From the NCBI GenBank assembly GCA_001898385.1, contig MKTT01000138.1, positions 1 through 44,032 of the forward strand: DNA of 44,032 nucleotides. The letters are read 5' to 3'. Origin of the DNA: Planctomycetales bacterium 71-10 (GTDB lineage Bacteria > Planctomycetota > Planctomycetia > Isosphaerales > Isosphaeraceae). This document shows positions 1 through 9,041 of the stretch, one piece after another. Position 1 is the first letter of the stretch. Each line of letters starts with the position of its first letter. The notes beneath the pieces were generated by a model, which worked only from the letters and a program-made list of their open reading frames with translations, was not told the origin of the DNA and made no database searches. Both the position numbers and the translations under genes were made by a program.

Positions 1-1
1 T

Positions 2-94
2 CAATCCCGCGACCTGCTCGACTTCCTCGTCCAAGCCGTCTCCGCCCACCGCTCAGGCGGCGCGCCGCCTTCCCTCGTCCCCGCCGGGGCGTGA
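2..94 (+). CDS. Transposase C-terminal tail, probably IS66 family (cut by window edge)
   Basis: Only the last 30 codons are inside the window; the reading frame is open from base 2 to a TGA at 92-94. The visible peptide (RDLLDFLVQAVSAHRSG, then a Pro/Leu-rich end) resembles the tails of IS66 TnpC proteins, which end with a short helix and a Ser-Leu-x-Pro motif. Eight bases after the stop, CGGTTAC at 96-102 could be the right terminal inverted repeat of the element, but the matching left end is outside the window. The family assignment rests on a short stretch and is tentative. Confidence 0.4.
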   Translation, partial: QSRDLLDFLVQAVSAHRSGGAPPSLVPAGA

Positions 95-153
95 ACGGTT
101 ACGTGCTCGGAGATCATCGCGATGGATTCGGCCACGGCCGGGGGAGGCTCGTC

Positions 154-873
154 ATGAGCACTGAGCGTAGCGTGGCGCAGATCATCCTGCGTTCGGCGAT
201 CCGCTTCGTCGATGCCCGGCTGGGAAGCGGGCCGAACTGGCTCGATGCCTTGATCAGCGTGCCGGGCCTGATCCCGCAGAAGCGGATCTTGCTGGAGCCG
301 GTGCGGCACCGCCGGTCCGACCAGGCCGAGGAATGGTTCGTCCACTCCGACGAGGACGAGCTGAACGTGCAGGTCTTCCCTCGGCTACAGTGGTTCGCCA
401 TCCCGCTGGGCGGATTTCCGACGTTCACGCTCGAGGAGCCGCTGCGGCTGACGGTGGCGGAGCTCGAGCCGGAGCAGGGCCGCGAGCGCTACCAGATCAC
501 CGGCGGCGCGCTCACCCTGCCGCTGGGCCAACTGGGGAACACCGCCTGGGCGCGGAACATCGCCCAGATGTGGCCGACCGGCGCGGCCGGCGACATCTCG
601 CACCTGCGGCTGGAGCCGGCCGGGGCCCACCTCCAGGGCGTCCTGCCGGCGGGGTTCTATCCCGATCGCCAGATCGTCCCGGTCGTGCTGCGCCTGCCGC
701 GTCGCGAGGACGATTACGTGCCCGAGGACGACGCCAACCGGCCCGAGCTTGCCGGCCGGCACATCTGGCGCATGCCGTCGACCCGTTCCCATCCGTCGCG
801 GCGACCTCCCGGACGATCGTCGCCGGCTGGGCCGGCGTGTTCGGCTCGTTCCGAATCGGCGGTTCGTCGCTGA
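154..873 (+). CDS. Giant unrecognised protein, N-terminal segment (frame 1)
   Basis: Start ATG at 154 is preceded by a strong GGGGGAGG at about 139-146. Good coding sequence runs in this frame for about 207 residues to around base 776 (last convincing residues GRHIWRMP). The frame then becomes low-complexity Arg/Ser/Pro junk before the stop at 873, while good coding continues one base back in the next segment. The peptide looks like a soluble beta-rich protein (FPRLQWFAIPLGGFPTF, ITGGALTLPLGQLGNTAW) with no signal peptide. I do not recognise the family. It begins about 50 bp after the putative IS end, so its original promoter may have been displaced. It is best read as the first part of one broken gene covering 154 to about 6355. 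Confidence 0.6.
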   Translation: MSTERSVAQIILRSAIRFVDARLGSGPNWLDALISVPGLIPQKRILLEPVRHRRSDQAEEWFVHSDEDELNVQVFPRLQWFAIPLGGFPTFTLEEPLRLTVAELEPEQGRERYQITGGALTLPLGQLGNTAWARNIAQMWPTGAAGDISHLRLEPAGAHLQGVLPAGFYPDRQIVPVVLRLPRREDDYVPEDDANRPELAGRHIWRMPSTRSHPSRRPPGRSSPAGPACSARSESAVRR

Positions 874-3800
874 TCCCCAGCCTCGTCGATTCGACGACGA
901 CCGAGCCTGGTACGGCGTGCGAGGTCCGGGTCTTCGCCCGCGTGGCCGAGGGCGCGGGCGTGAAACGGATCGATTGGGAGGCTCGCGAGATCAACACCCG
1001 GTTCAATCTCGGCGGCGCGGGCACCGCGGAAACGACCTTCACGCCCGAGTTGCTCGCCGGCGCCGACCGCGAATCGGGGGCGGGCCGCTCCGCCCGCGAG
1101 GTCCGCTTCCTGACGACCGCGCCCCCGCCGGATCAGCTCAGCCCGGCCCCCGAGCCGCCGCTGACGCTGACGATCACCGACGCGGGTGGCGTCACAACGA
1201 CCGGCCGGGCGACCGTGCGCGCCCTGACCAGCCCCGCCACGCCGTTCACCGCGCCCGCGACGGGTTCGACCAGCACGACCGTGGCGGGCTTCCGGTCGTG
1301 GCTCTGCACCGACACCGGCTGGGCCGCGCTCGAATCGCCCGGGTCGCAGGCGCGGATCAATCCCGCTCGCGTGACCCAGAGCGCGATCCTCGGCGTCGTC
1401 GAGATCGACCGGCTGATCGGCCTGTTGCGCGGCGAGACCACCCCAAGCGACGGCCTGCGAATCCGGGTGCAGGCCCTGCGCTCGGGCGGCTGCTCGCTGG
1501 CGCTGGCCGAGGCGGCGGCCGGGCCGGTCCAGTTGAGCCTGCGGATCGACGACCCGATGGCGACCGTCGTCACGCCTCGCTCGTTTTACCGGGAGCCGGT
1601 GCCGAAGGACGTCGAGCACCCTGGCAACCTGCCCCAGGCCGTGCTGCCGACGCTGACCTGCGCATCGGGGCTGGAGGGGGAGGTCGCGGAAGAGGCCCGG
1701 AACCAGTTGCTCCAGAAGCTGGACGAGGAGCTGTCGGGCCGGTTCGAGTCGGCCACTTTCGTCTCGGCCAATGTGCTGTTCGAGGAGGCCGAGCCGAATC
1801 GGCCGCTGTCGGCGACGCTCGATTTCGCGGGCCAGGGCGAGGGCCGTCTCCAATTTCCGGTCGAGGAGCTGCGGCTCTGGCACCGGCCGTCGCAGGCCCC
1901 ACTGGCGCGGAACTTCCCCTGGCCGATCAGCCAGGAAGTTCGGTCGTTTCTGGACGCCAATCGCGGCCTGCTGCCGTTCCGGCCGGCGGGTCAGGTGTCG
2001 CTGCGGTTTCCCGCCGCGGGCCTGCCTCGCGCGGTGCCGCCGCCGGACCTGGCGAAGATCGTCGCCGGCACCGACGCCTGGGAACTGGACCCTCTGGGGC
2101 GAGGCGCCAACGCCTTCCTGCCCGCCTTGCCCGGCGCCGAGCTGAACCTGGCCGCCGCGCAGCCGATATGGCGCTACCGACTGGCCGTGCCGGCCCTTGA
2201 CGAGGCCTATAGTGAGGCCGCGGAGTCGCGCGACGAGGCCGGGCGCCGGCCGGATCTGCCGGTGGGGTTCGACCCCACTCGCGTCGCCGGCGCGGTTGCC
2301 TTCGCCTTCACCGACACGGTCGCCAGGGGCTGGATCCACCCCACCGACGAGCACACCGCGGGGGATCTACCCCTGCGCCTCGTGGGCACGCCGGCGCTGG
2401 CCGGCCGGGCGCCGCGGCTGGAGATCGAGCTCAAGAACCACAACGGTCCCGGTACTCTGCCGATCGTCTTCTCGCGGACCGAGAACACGGCCGGTGCGAC
2501 GATCCCCCTGGTGATCACGCCACGGACGGGCGCGGAGCTGCCTTCGTTCGGTGTGATCCTGGGCGACACCCCCGGGGCGAGCGACTACGTCGATCACGTC
2601 CGCCGCAATGGTCAGCCGCTCCTGGCGGCTGTCGATCCTGGCGCCGGCCCGGTGGTCACGCACGACGGCGAAGGCTGGATCCGCGAGCAGACCGCTGAGC
2701 CGACGCAGCGATCGCGGCGCGTCGGTGACGAACGGCTCATCACTTGCCTGACGACCCGCGCGGAGGTCTCGCCCGACCTCTGCCTCGACCTCGCCGCAGT
2801 GCGGCTGAAGCAGGGCGAGGAGTCGGCTTTCGAAGGGCCTCGTGCGCAGGCCTGGCTGCTGCGATCGGCGGCCGGCACTGCCCCGCGGATCGCCGGGTTC
2901 GCGTTACGACCCCTGAAGCTCGATGTCCTGGAGCAGACGGCGACCGGGCTGGTGGCGAGGCTGGAGGCGATCCTGCTGCCGCGTGACGATGTGCCGCCCG
3001 ATGCCCGGGGCGAGGGGATCATCACGCTCACGCTGCAGCAAGCAGCCGGCTCGTCGTCGTGGTCGCTCGCCGAGGTGGGCGGCACGATCGACTGGCGGTT
3101 CCCCGCGCCGGCCGGAGAGCTGGGCGCGCCCCGCGTGATCCGGCTCGAGGCGACGATTTTGCCCCGCCCGGCGGGGGCGACGGACGAGACGTTTCCGCTC
3201 CAGATCGATCGGGTGGACCTGGAGGGCCCGACGGGGCTGCTCACGGTCGCTCTCGAGCGGTCCGGGACGCTGGCCGACGGCAAGCTGGTGGTGAACGATG
3301 CGGCCGAGCCGGAGCCGCCGCCCGGATTCTCCGCGCATCTCGGGAGGTTCACCGTGGCGCAGGGCCAGGCCGAGCCGCCGGAGCCCTCGGCCTTCTTGTC
3401 GTGGTCGATCGGCCCGACGCCGGCCGGCGACGCCGCGCGGCTGAGCTTCCGCGCCGGCAAGTGGGGCTTCTCCCTGCGGCGAACCTTGCCCACGGAGGTG
3501 GTGACGCTGGTGTCGACGGAGCTGGAGGCTCTGCCCGCGAGGCTGGGGACGGTCCTGTTCCGCTCGGCATCGGGCGGTGAAGCGACGGCCATGCCGGCCG
3601 GCTCGTGGTTCCAACGCCTCGCGCCCGACTTTGCCCTGCTGGGCGCAACGTTCGCCGCGCCCGACTGCCTCGCCGAGCTGGGCGGAGAAATCCTCGTCCG
3701 GCTCAAGGTCGAAGATGGTGCCGCCGGCCTGGTGGGCCGCCTGGGTGTCCAGTTACGCATCGCGGGCGGTGCTGGGCTGACCATCGAGCCGCGCGTCACC

Positions 3801-6104
3801 GGCGAGCTGATGCTCAAGAATCAGATCGGCCTGCGGCATGAGGGCGTGAACTGGACGCACGTGATCACGCTGACGATGGACCGCGCCGACTGGACGCTTG
3901 AAGCCCTGTTCCTCGGCCTGGGGCCGGCAGCCCCCCGGAATTGCCCGGCCGTGGCGGCGCATCGCATTCATGCCGGTGCCGCGATCATCGAGTGGACCGT
4001 CGTGCAACCGGTCACACTCCGGACGGCCGCGGACTACGCGAGCCGGTTCCTCGGTGGTGGGGCGACCAGCGAGGCTCTGGTTGTCGATGCCGGCTGGGTG
4101 TTCTGGCTCGCCGAGCTGGATCCCGCCGAGGCGGCGGATCCCACGGGGCTGCCGCACCTGGAGCATCCCGCCCTCGGGTGGCAATGGCTGCTTGCCGGCC
4201 GTCCGGCCGAGCGGCAGTCGTTCGTCGATCGCGAGGCGCACATCGTCCGCCTGCCGTTCGCCAACATGGGTCGCGGCACCGCGTTGACGTTGCCACAGAT
4301 CACGATCCGCATGGCGGCCGGCGAGGTTAGCCGGGTTCTGCCGGTGCCCGGCGCGCAGATGCCCGAGTTCGCGCCGGCGGCGATCCCCGAGGTGCCGGCG
4401 GCGGAGACAGCGTTCGCGCGTCGCAGGCAGCTCGCCCACTGGTTCGACCCGGCATTTCTCCGACTGCTGTTCACGTCGTTCGACGACGATCTGCTGCCCG
4501 CCTTCGGCGCGGCGGACGGTACTGTGTCGAACCGGCTTCCGGGCTCATACGGCGACCTGAAGTGGCTTGCCCCGGATCCAGCGACGCCCCCACGGCGGGC
4601 CCTCGTGGCGGCGAGCCTGCGCACGCCTTACTTCCCGCTACGGGCTCCTTTCCCGCTACTGAGCTCGACGCTGCTGAGCTTTCCCTTCGCCCTAGAGCGC
4701 ATGGATCTTGCCGGGCTGAACGACGCCGGCCACGTCGATGCGCAGCTCCTGGCGATGATGCCCGGCGGCCTGGGCCGGCTGAAGCGCGAGCGGCTGGAGC
4801 TGGGATTCCGCAAGGCCGAGGTGGTCGTGCCGCTCTGGGCGCGGCAGGCCCTCGACGCCCTGCGGCGGGATGAGGGGGTGCTGGTCCTGAGCGACTTTGG
4901 CTTCGTGGAATCGGCCGTGGCGGCGATTCCGCGGGGGCCGAACGCGCACAGGCGCGAGCGGCCGCGCTGGCCCGCCGCGCCGATCGCCGGGCCGGGTGGC
5001 GGTGCCCAGGGGCAGCCGCCGGCGGCCGACCCCGACCGCCGCCGCGAGCCGGCCGGCGCGATCGTCCTCGACGCATCGCCGATCGACGCCCTGCCCGTGT
5101 TTGCCGCCCGGCCCGAGCCGGGGCTCGAACGGCCCCCGGACCGTGCCGTGGCGGCCACGCGCTTCCGCCTGGCCGCGGAGCAGCGAGGCGTGCTGCGGGA
5201 TGCGCGGGCCGAGCCGCTGCGGCTCGATTCCGGATCGGTCCTCGGCGAAGGCCGGCTTGTGGGACTGACGCGCTGTGACGACGTGCCCTTCGAGCTGGGA
5301 GACGCCCGGCGCAGGGCCTGGGAACGCTACCCTCTGCCGGGCGCCGAGGTCTTCTCCCTGCGGGATCCGCTTCCCGACGACTGGCCGGGGCCAGACGACG
5401 GCACGGCCCGCCTGACCACGGTGCGGCCACCGCTGGTCGACGTCGTCAACTGGGCGCGACGGCCCGGCGAGCTGACGCGGACCACCTGGCTTGGCGAGTC
5501 GTTTGGGTACGCCCCGGGCCACCCTCGGTCGATCGCCGCCGCGGCCCCGCGCGAGATAACGCTGCGCCGCCCCCGCGCCCTGGCCGGGCCTGACGAGGCG
5601 GTACGCCTCGAAGTCATCCGGACCCGCCCTCTGGTTCTGGGGATGTTCCAGTACGCGCGGTTCCGGCTGACCCAGCGGATTGCGCGCACGCCGGTACCCG
5701 GCATCACGGACGTGTATGCCGTGCTCGCCGGCAAGGCGGAGATCTTTCCCTCCGCGCGCACGAAGGACGAGGCCGCGACCAAGCCGGCGATGCTCCGCGC
5801 CGGGGCCTCCACGATTGAGAAGGCGAGCCTGACGCTCATTGCCGAGAAGCTGTTCACGCCTCGCATCCTCTTCGAGGACAGCTCTGAGGAGCGGGCTGTG
5901 ACGGTGCTGATTGCCAGCACGACCGGGGAGATCCCGGACTTCGACGCGATCCCGCCCGCGTCGGTGATCCACGCGGACCTGCCGCCGACTGACGACCCGG
6001 CCTGGTGGTCGCTGGGCGGCGACAGTCGGGCGTTTGTGGCGGCGGACCTCTCGGCTCTGTCGGCCATGCTGCTGCCCGCGCCCCGGAGGCGTTTGTCTTG
6101 CTGA
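777..6104 (+). CDS. Giant unrecognised protein, main segment (~1,775 residues)
   Basis: Convincing coding starts near 777 (VDPFPSVAATSRTIVAGW) directly where the upstream frame degrades, and runs without interruption to TGA at 6102-6104. No ATG lies near the beginning; the first usable codon is GTG 837, which supports this being a continuation rather than a separate gene. The protein is rich in alternating hydrophobic/polar stretches typical of beta-sandwich domains, has no transmembrane segments or signal peptide, and has few Cys residues. A proline-rich, Arg-rich linker sits near bases 4925-5060. I cannot assign a family or a catalytic motif. Its size, beta content and mobile-element setting would fit a surface, tail-like or toxin-type protein, but that is guesswork. 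The last residues (MLLPAP then RRRLSC) mark a second frame break around 6082. Confidence 0.65.
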   Translation, partial: VDPFPSVAATSRTIVAGWAGVFGSFRIGGSSLIPSLVDSTTTEPGTACEVRVFARVAEGAGVKRIDWEAREINTRFNLGGAGTAETTFTPELLAGADRESGAGRSAREVRFLTTAPPPDQLSPAPEPPLTLTITDAGGVTTTGRATVRALTSPATPFTAPATGSTSTTVAGFRSWLCTDTGWAALESPGSQARINPARVTQSAILGVVEIDRLIGLLRGETTPSDGLRIRVQALRSGGCSLALAEAAAGPVQLSLRIDDPMATVVTPRSFYREPVPKDVEHPGNLPQAVLPTLTCASGLEGEVAEEARNQLLQKLDEELSGRFESATFVSANVLFEEAEPNRPLSATLDFAGQGEGRLQFPVEELRLWHRPSQAPLARNFPWPISQEVRSFLDANRGLLPFRPAGQVSLRFPAAGLPRAVPPPDLAKIVAGTDAWELDPLGRGANAFLPALPGAELNLAAAQPIWRYRLAVPALDEAYSEAAESRDEAGRRPDLPVGFDPTRVAGAVAFAFTDTVARGWIHPTDEHTAGDLPLRLVGTPALAGRAPRLEIELKNHNGPGTLPIVFSRTENTAGATIPLVITPRTGAELPSFGVILGDTPGASDYVDHVRRNGQPLLAAVDPGAGPVVTHDGEGWIREQTAEPTQRSRRVGDERLITCLTTRAEVSPDLCLDLAAVRLKQGEESAFEGPRAQAWLLRSAAGTAPRIAGFALRPLKLDVLEQTATGLVARLEAILLPRDDVPPDARGEGIITLTLQQAAGSSSWSLAEVGGTIDWRFPAPAGELGAPRVIRLEATILPRPAGATDETFPLQIDRVDLEGPTGLLTVALERSGTLADGKLVVNDAAEPEPPPGFSAHLGRFTVAQGQAEPPEPSAFLSWSIGPTPAGDAARLSFRAGKWGFSLRRTLPTEVVTLVSTELEALPARLGTVLFRSASGGEATAMPAGSWFQRLAPDFALLGATFAAPDCLAELGGEILVRLKVEDGAAGLVGRLGVQLRIAGGAGLTIEPRVTGELMLKNQIGLRHEGVNWTHVITLTMDRADWTLEALFLGLGPAAPRNCPAVAAHRIHAGAAIIEWTVVQPVTLRTAADYASRFLGGGATSEALVVDAGWVFWLAELDPAEAADPTGLPHLEHPALGWQWLLAGRPAERQSFVDREAHIVRLPFANMGRGTALTLPQITIRMAAGEVSRVLPVPGAQMPEFAPAAIPEVPAAETAFARRRQLAHWFDPAFLRLLFTSFDDDLLPAFGAADGTVSNRLPGSYGDLKWLAPDPATPPRRALVAASLRTPYFPLRAPFPLLSSTLLSFPFALERMDLAGLNDAGHVDAQLLAMMPGGLGRLKRERLELGFRKAEVVVPLWARQALDALRRDEGVLVLSDFGFVESAVAAIPRGPNAHRRERPRWPAAPIAGPGGGAQGQPPAADPDRRREPAGAIVLDASPIDALPVFAARPEPGLERPPDRAVAATRFRLAAEQRGVLRDARAEPLRLDSGSVLGEGRLVGLTRCDDVPFELGDARRRAWERYPLPGAEVFSLRDPLPDDWPGPDDGTARLTTVRPPLVDVVNWARRPGELTRTTWLGESFGYAPGHPRSIAAAAPREITLRRPRALAGPDEAVRLEVIRTRPLVLGMFQYARFRLTQRIARTPVPGITDVYAVLAGKAEIFPSARTKDEAATKPAMLRAGASTIEKASLTLIAEKLFTPRILFEDSSEERAVTVLIASTTGEIPDFDAIPPASVIHADLPPTDDPAWWSLGGDSRAFVAADLSALSAMLLPAPRRRLSC

Positions 6105-6355
6105 TCCGCTACACGAAGGACCGCCCCGGCGAGGCATTCCGGACGCCGGACGCGCCGCTGGCGGCGATCCGCGCGGTGTCGCTCGACGCGGCGCGTGAGT
6201 TCATCAAGCCCAAGATGGCCCTGGCGATGCTCTCGGCACCGATCGCGAGCCGGACCAACGACGAGGCCTACGACCTCGGCGGCTATGGGCGGCTCGACGA
6301 CGACGATTTCGCCCCGATCGGTCCTGAGCCGTCCGACGACGGCCGGATCTCCTGA
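6083..6355 (+). CDS. Giant unrecognised protein, C-terminal segment (frame 2)
   Basis: After the frame break in the CCCC run at 6081-6084, coding continues as PEAFVLLIRYTKDRPGEAF and on to an acidic tail (GRLDDDDFAPIGPEPSDDGR) ending at TGA 6353-6355. There is no start codon or ribosome-binding site at the junction, and the shift is again by minus one, as at the first break. I read it as the natural C-terminus of the giant protein. About 90 residues are contributed. Standing alone it would be an uncharacterised acidic peptide. Confidence 0.5.
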   Translation, partial: PEAFVLLIRYTKDRPGEAFRTPDAPLAAIRAVSLDAAREFIKPKMALAMLSAPIASRTNDEAYDLGGYGRLDDDDFAPIGPEPSDDGRIS

Positions 6356-6501
6356 CTCGCACGGCGAATCTGCAATCGATCGACCGCCTGGCCGATCGGT
6401 CCCTGAGCGAGGACTCTTCACTCGCCTACGACGTGATTGTGTATGGGCCCGGCGGCGAGTTGCTTCCCAACGAGTCCGGCCCAGAATTTCGGCCTCTCTA
6501 A
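6328..6501 (+). pseudogene. Possible further tail fragment after a third frame break
   Basis: A frame open from 6328 to TAA at 6499-6501 has protein-like content (IDRLADRSLSEDSSLAYDV, VYGPGGELLPNESG) but no ATG or GTG start. It lies again one base back from the preceding frame, overlapping its end. It may be an additional piece of the same broken gene or an unrelated short remnant. Codon bias is weaker here than upstream, so support is modest. Confidence 0.3.
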
Positions 6502-6643
6502 GAGCCGAAGGTGATCTACCACAGCTTCTTGCTACCAGGCGAAGTCGTGGGACCGCTCGCGCCGGGTAGTAGCCAAAATCGAATGTCACGCGGGAGAGCT
6601 GTTGGTCTTCCGATAGCAAACAGAGACCGGGCCAAACAGGGTG

Positions 6644-6874
6644 CTAGGCTCCGGCCTCCTGGGTGGGGGCGACGTCCGCTTTCGGGCCTGGATACCAGCG
6701 TTCGAAGGTCGGCCGCAGGTCGTCGTTCAAGACCTGCGTGCGGACCTGGAGCAGCAGGTGGGCCCCCCGTTGGCTCCAGCGCATCTGCTGCTTCTTGACC
6801 ATCCGCTTACTCACCACCTGGTCCACGGTCGATTCCACTTTGGGCCGAATTCGTGCGACCGGCCGGCTGGTCAA
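6644..6874 (-). pseudogene. Transposase C-terminal remnant
   Basis: The minus strand encodes about 70 residues with the pattern VESTVDQVVSKRMVKKQQMR followed by GAHLLLQVRTQVLNDDLR and a terminal RWYPG. This is a recurrent C-terminal signature of a DDE-type transposase group seen in many proteobacterial and planctomycete genomes (E-S-T-V-N/D-Q, KKQQM-W, GAHLLLQ-R). Only this end remains; the catalytic core is missing upstream, where similarity stops near 6858. The remnant points away from the recombinase gene at 7194. I do not assign an IS family with certainty. Confidence 0.55.
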
Positions 6875-7022
6875 GTGGGAGAATGTCGAACGGCGCTCGC
6901 CGCTCTTGCTCGATCACATCGACGTGATGGTTCGGTACGAGTTCGTCCTCAAGGAGTCGGTGCGACGAGGGCGACTGCGGCCGCTCCGGAACCCCGACGA
7001 GTCCGATGACCTGGCAGCGTGA
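6847..7022 (+). pseudogene. Unidentified C-terminal coding remnant
   Basis: In frame 3 a stretch with good codon bias reads GRLVKWENVERRSPLLLDHI, then MVRYEFVLKESVRRGRLRPL, and ends at TGA 7020-7022. There is no credible start. Its 5' part overlaps the antisense of the neighbouring transposase remnant, so two truncated sequences were probably joined here by past rearrangement. I cannot name the family. The remaining bases of the 6502-7193 interval show no other gene. Confidence 0.35.
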
Positions 7023-7193
7023 CGGCCCTTGCGCCGGTTTCTTGTTCCATCGCTACTCCGGGGCCAATAATGGCTGATATACATCAGCCCGGAGCGGCCA
7101 TCGCTGAAACCGTGAGACGGCACTGAGGGCCGATGTTTAAGTGCCAGACAGCTCCAAATAAACCGTTCCAAATAGCGGACAACTTAACAGGGG

Positions 7194-8345
7194 ATGACCG
7201 ATAAGATCAAAGAAGACGACGATGACGGGCTGCCTGGGCCGGGCCCGGAGGACGACTCGATGGCGGACGAGACGCTCGTGCCGGCGACGCTCGAGGACAG
7301 CCCGGGGCTGCCGCCCGTGCTCTTGGGTCGGGCGACGCCCGAGGTCCAGCGCCAGGTCGCCGGGTTCTACGACTCGGTCGCCCAGATCTTCGAACGCTGG
7401 GTCGCCCGCCGCGAGTCGCCCCACACGAGGCGCGCCTATCGTCGCGACGTCATGGCCTTCTGCGAGGCCGCCGAAATCCGCTGGCCCGAAGACGCGACCT
7501 GCATGCTCACGGTATCCATCGTCGACGTCCAGGCGTTCCGCGACCTCATGCTCGAGTCCGGCATGGCCCCCAAGACCGTCAACCGCCGCATCGCCAGCCT
7601 CTCGAGCTTCTACAAGTACCTCCAGGGCGCGGCCTCCGAGTTCCGGCTGCCGATCGTCGTGCCCAACCCGGCCCACGCCCAATTCATCCCCCGCGGCTCG
7701 TCCGACCCCCGCGACGAGACCAAGGCCCTGTCGGCCACCCGAACCCGCCAGCTCATGGGGCTCCCCTCGGGCGACACGGTCTTCGACTTCCGCGACCGGG
7801 CGATCCTGAAGGTCTTCCTCTACACCGGGGCCCGCATCGGCACCGTCTGCCGCCTCCGGATCAAGGACTTCCACCAGGACGGCGACGAGGCGACGCTCGC
7901 GTTGCACGAGAAGGGCGACAAGCACAGGCGGATCGGGCTCCACTTCGCCGCGGCCGAGGCGGTCTCCGAGTACCTGGCCAAGGCCGGGCTGACGAGGGGA
8001 GCCTTGTTCCGCGCCCGGCGGTGTTCGAGGAAGGCGGAGCTCGGCGACAAGCCGATCGGCCTCGTGACGATGTACAACCTCGTCCAGCGCTATCTGGCCA
8101 GACTGCCGGGATCGAAGGTCGAGGAAGAGGTGCCGGACGGCGAAGGCGGCGTGCGGAAGGTGAAGACGTACGTCTACACGCCCCATTCGCTGCGGGCGAC
8201 GACCGCCACCCTGCTCCTCGACGCCGGGGTCGACATCGTCAAGGTGAAGGACCTGCTCGGCCATCGCCACGTCACCACGACGCAAATCTACGACAAGCGA
8301 CGCCGCAGTTTGAAGGAAGGCGCCTCGCACGACGTGCCGATTTGA
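7194..8345 (+). CDS. Tyrosine recombinase / integrase
   Basis: This 383-residue protein has the usual two-domain layout: an N-terminal SAM-like core-binding domain (about residues 60-145, with SPHTRRAYRRDVMAF and VNRRIASLSSFYKYL) and a C-terminal catalytic domain (about 180-375). Catalytic residues are visible: Arg214 in YTGARIGTV, Lys240 or Lys243 in HEKGDKHR, His331 and Arg334 in HSLRA, His357 in GHRH, and nucleophile Tyr366 in QIYDK. All are present, so the enzyme may be active. The ATG at 7194 has only a poor GGGG next to it; ATG 7260 (residue 23) follows a well-spaced GGAGG and is a good alternative, since the first 22 residues are acidic and unconserved-looking. It stands alone beside transposase remnants, so it may have mobilised part of this region. 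No attachment site was identified. Confidence 0.9.
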   Translation: MTDKIKEDDDDGLPGPGPEDDSMADETLVPATLEDSPGLPPVLLGRATPEVQRQVAGFYDSVAQIFERWVARRESPHTRRAYRRDVMAFCEAAEIRWPEDATCMLTVSIVDVQAFRDLMLESGMAPKTVNRRIASLSSFYKYLQGAASEFRLPIVVPNPAHAQFIPRGSSDPRDETKALSATRTRQLMGLPSGDTVFDFRDRAILKVFLYTGARIGTVCRLRIKDFHQDGDEATLALHEKGDKHRRIGLHFAAAEAVSEYLAKAGLTRGALFRARRCSRKAELGDKPIGLVTMYNLVQRYLARLPGSKVEEEVPDGEGGVRKVKTYVYTPHSLRATTATLLLDAGVDIVKVKDLLGHRHVTTTQIYDKRRRSLKEGASHDVPI

Positions 8346-8354
8346 TCCCCTGCT

Positions 8355-8771
8355 CTAGGTTCTGTCTGACGGCTCGATGAGCCGGAAGCAGCGGCGGAGC
8401 TTGGCCATGGCCAGGAAGTTGACCGCGAGCTTCTCGAAGAAGAAGCCCGGTGCACACAGGCGACGGCCCCAGCACTGCTTGTTCAGATGGCTGTACTCCT
8501 GCAGCAGCTTCCGCGACGTCCTCTCCTTGAGCCCCTGCATCAGGGCGATCGCCGACACGTGCGGCGGGCACGACACGAACAGGTGCACATGGTCCTTGCT
8601 CATATGCCCTTTGATGATCTCCACCTCCAGATCCGAACGGATGACCCGCACCAGCTGCCGCAGACGGACGCCCACGTCCGCCTGCAGCAACTTCTTGCGG
8701 TGCTTCGTGATCCACGCCAGGTGGGACTTGATGTCGAAGCAGGTATGGGCGGTCCTTCGGTAGTGCTCCAT
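8355..8771 (-). CDS. IS200/IS605-like TnpA (Y1 HUH transposase), C-terminus probably damaged
   Basis: The 138-residue product starts with the typical IS200 opening (HYRRTAHTCFDIKSHLAWI) and carries the HUH metal-binding motif HVHLF near residue 62. The middle part (GLKERTSRKLLQEY, CWGRRLCAPGFFF) follows the family pattern. After GFFF the normal ending, a glycine/serine stretch followed by a helix carrying the nucleophilic tyrosine, is replaced by EKLAVNFLAMAKLRRCFR with no Tyr. The catalytic residue therefore seems lost, perhaps through an indel or recombination. No tnpB lies next to it. It converges with the integrase, with only 9 bp between the stops. Confidence 0.8.
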   Translation of the reverse strand: MEHYRRTAHTCFDIKSHLAWITKHRKKLLQADVGVRLRQLVRVIRSDLEVEIIKGHMSKDHVHLFVSCPPHVSAIALMQGLKERTSRKLLQEYSHLNKQCWGRRLCAPGFFFEKLAVNFLAMAKLRRCFRLIEPSDRT

Positions 8772-8811
8772 GCTGGAGGCCCACTCGATCGCGGTGACCC
8801 ACGACTGACGT

Positions 8812-8834
8812 CACGGCGAGGCTGATTCACCGTG
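8812..8834. repeat. Hairpin upstream of IS200-like tnpA
   Basis: CACGGCG and CACCGTG form a 7-bp stem with one G-T wobble around a 9-nt loop, 40 bp upstream of the tnpA start. IS200/IS605 elements carry subterminal hairpins that TnpA recognises as single strands, so this could be the left-end structure. Element boundaries were not determined. Confidence 0.35.
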
Positions 8835-8943
8835 CGTATTTAGATAGAGCGGCGGGATCCGTCGCTAAGGGAGGCTCAAGAGGCGTGGCGCGGGGGTGTC
8901 GCACCGAGCCTGATCGAGATGCCGCGAAATGCGGCTCCGTGGG

Positions 8944-8972
8944 TTGACGATCCTCCTGGCGAACCGTACATT
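8944..8972 (+). promoter_or_regulatory. Sigma70-like promoter of the RND efflux locus
   Basis: TTGACG at 8944-8949 is followed by exactly 17 bases and TACATT at 8967-8972, then an AT-rich patch (TAAATTTTATTAG) that stands out against the GC-rich surroundings. It points toward the small secreted gene at 9042 and the pump at 9488. ACAT and ATGT flank the AT patch, which might be an operator, but this is weak. Confidence 0.45.
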
Positions 8973-9041
8973 AAATTTTATTAGTGCATGTCGCCCTGCG
9001 GGCTCGGGGATTCGACTCACCAGCCAGGTCCGGGACTCGCC

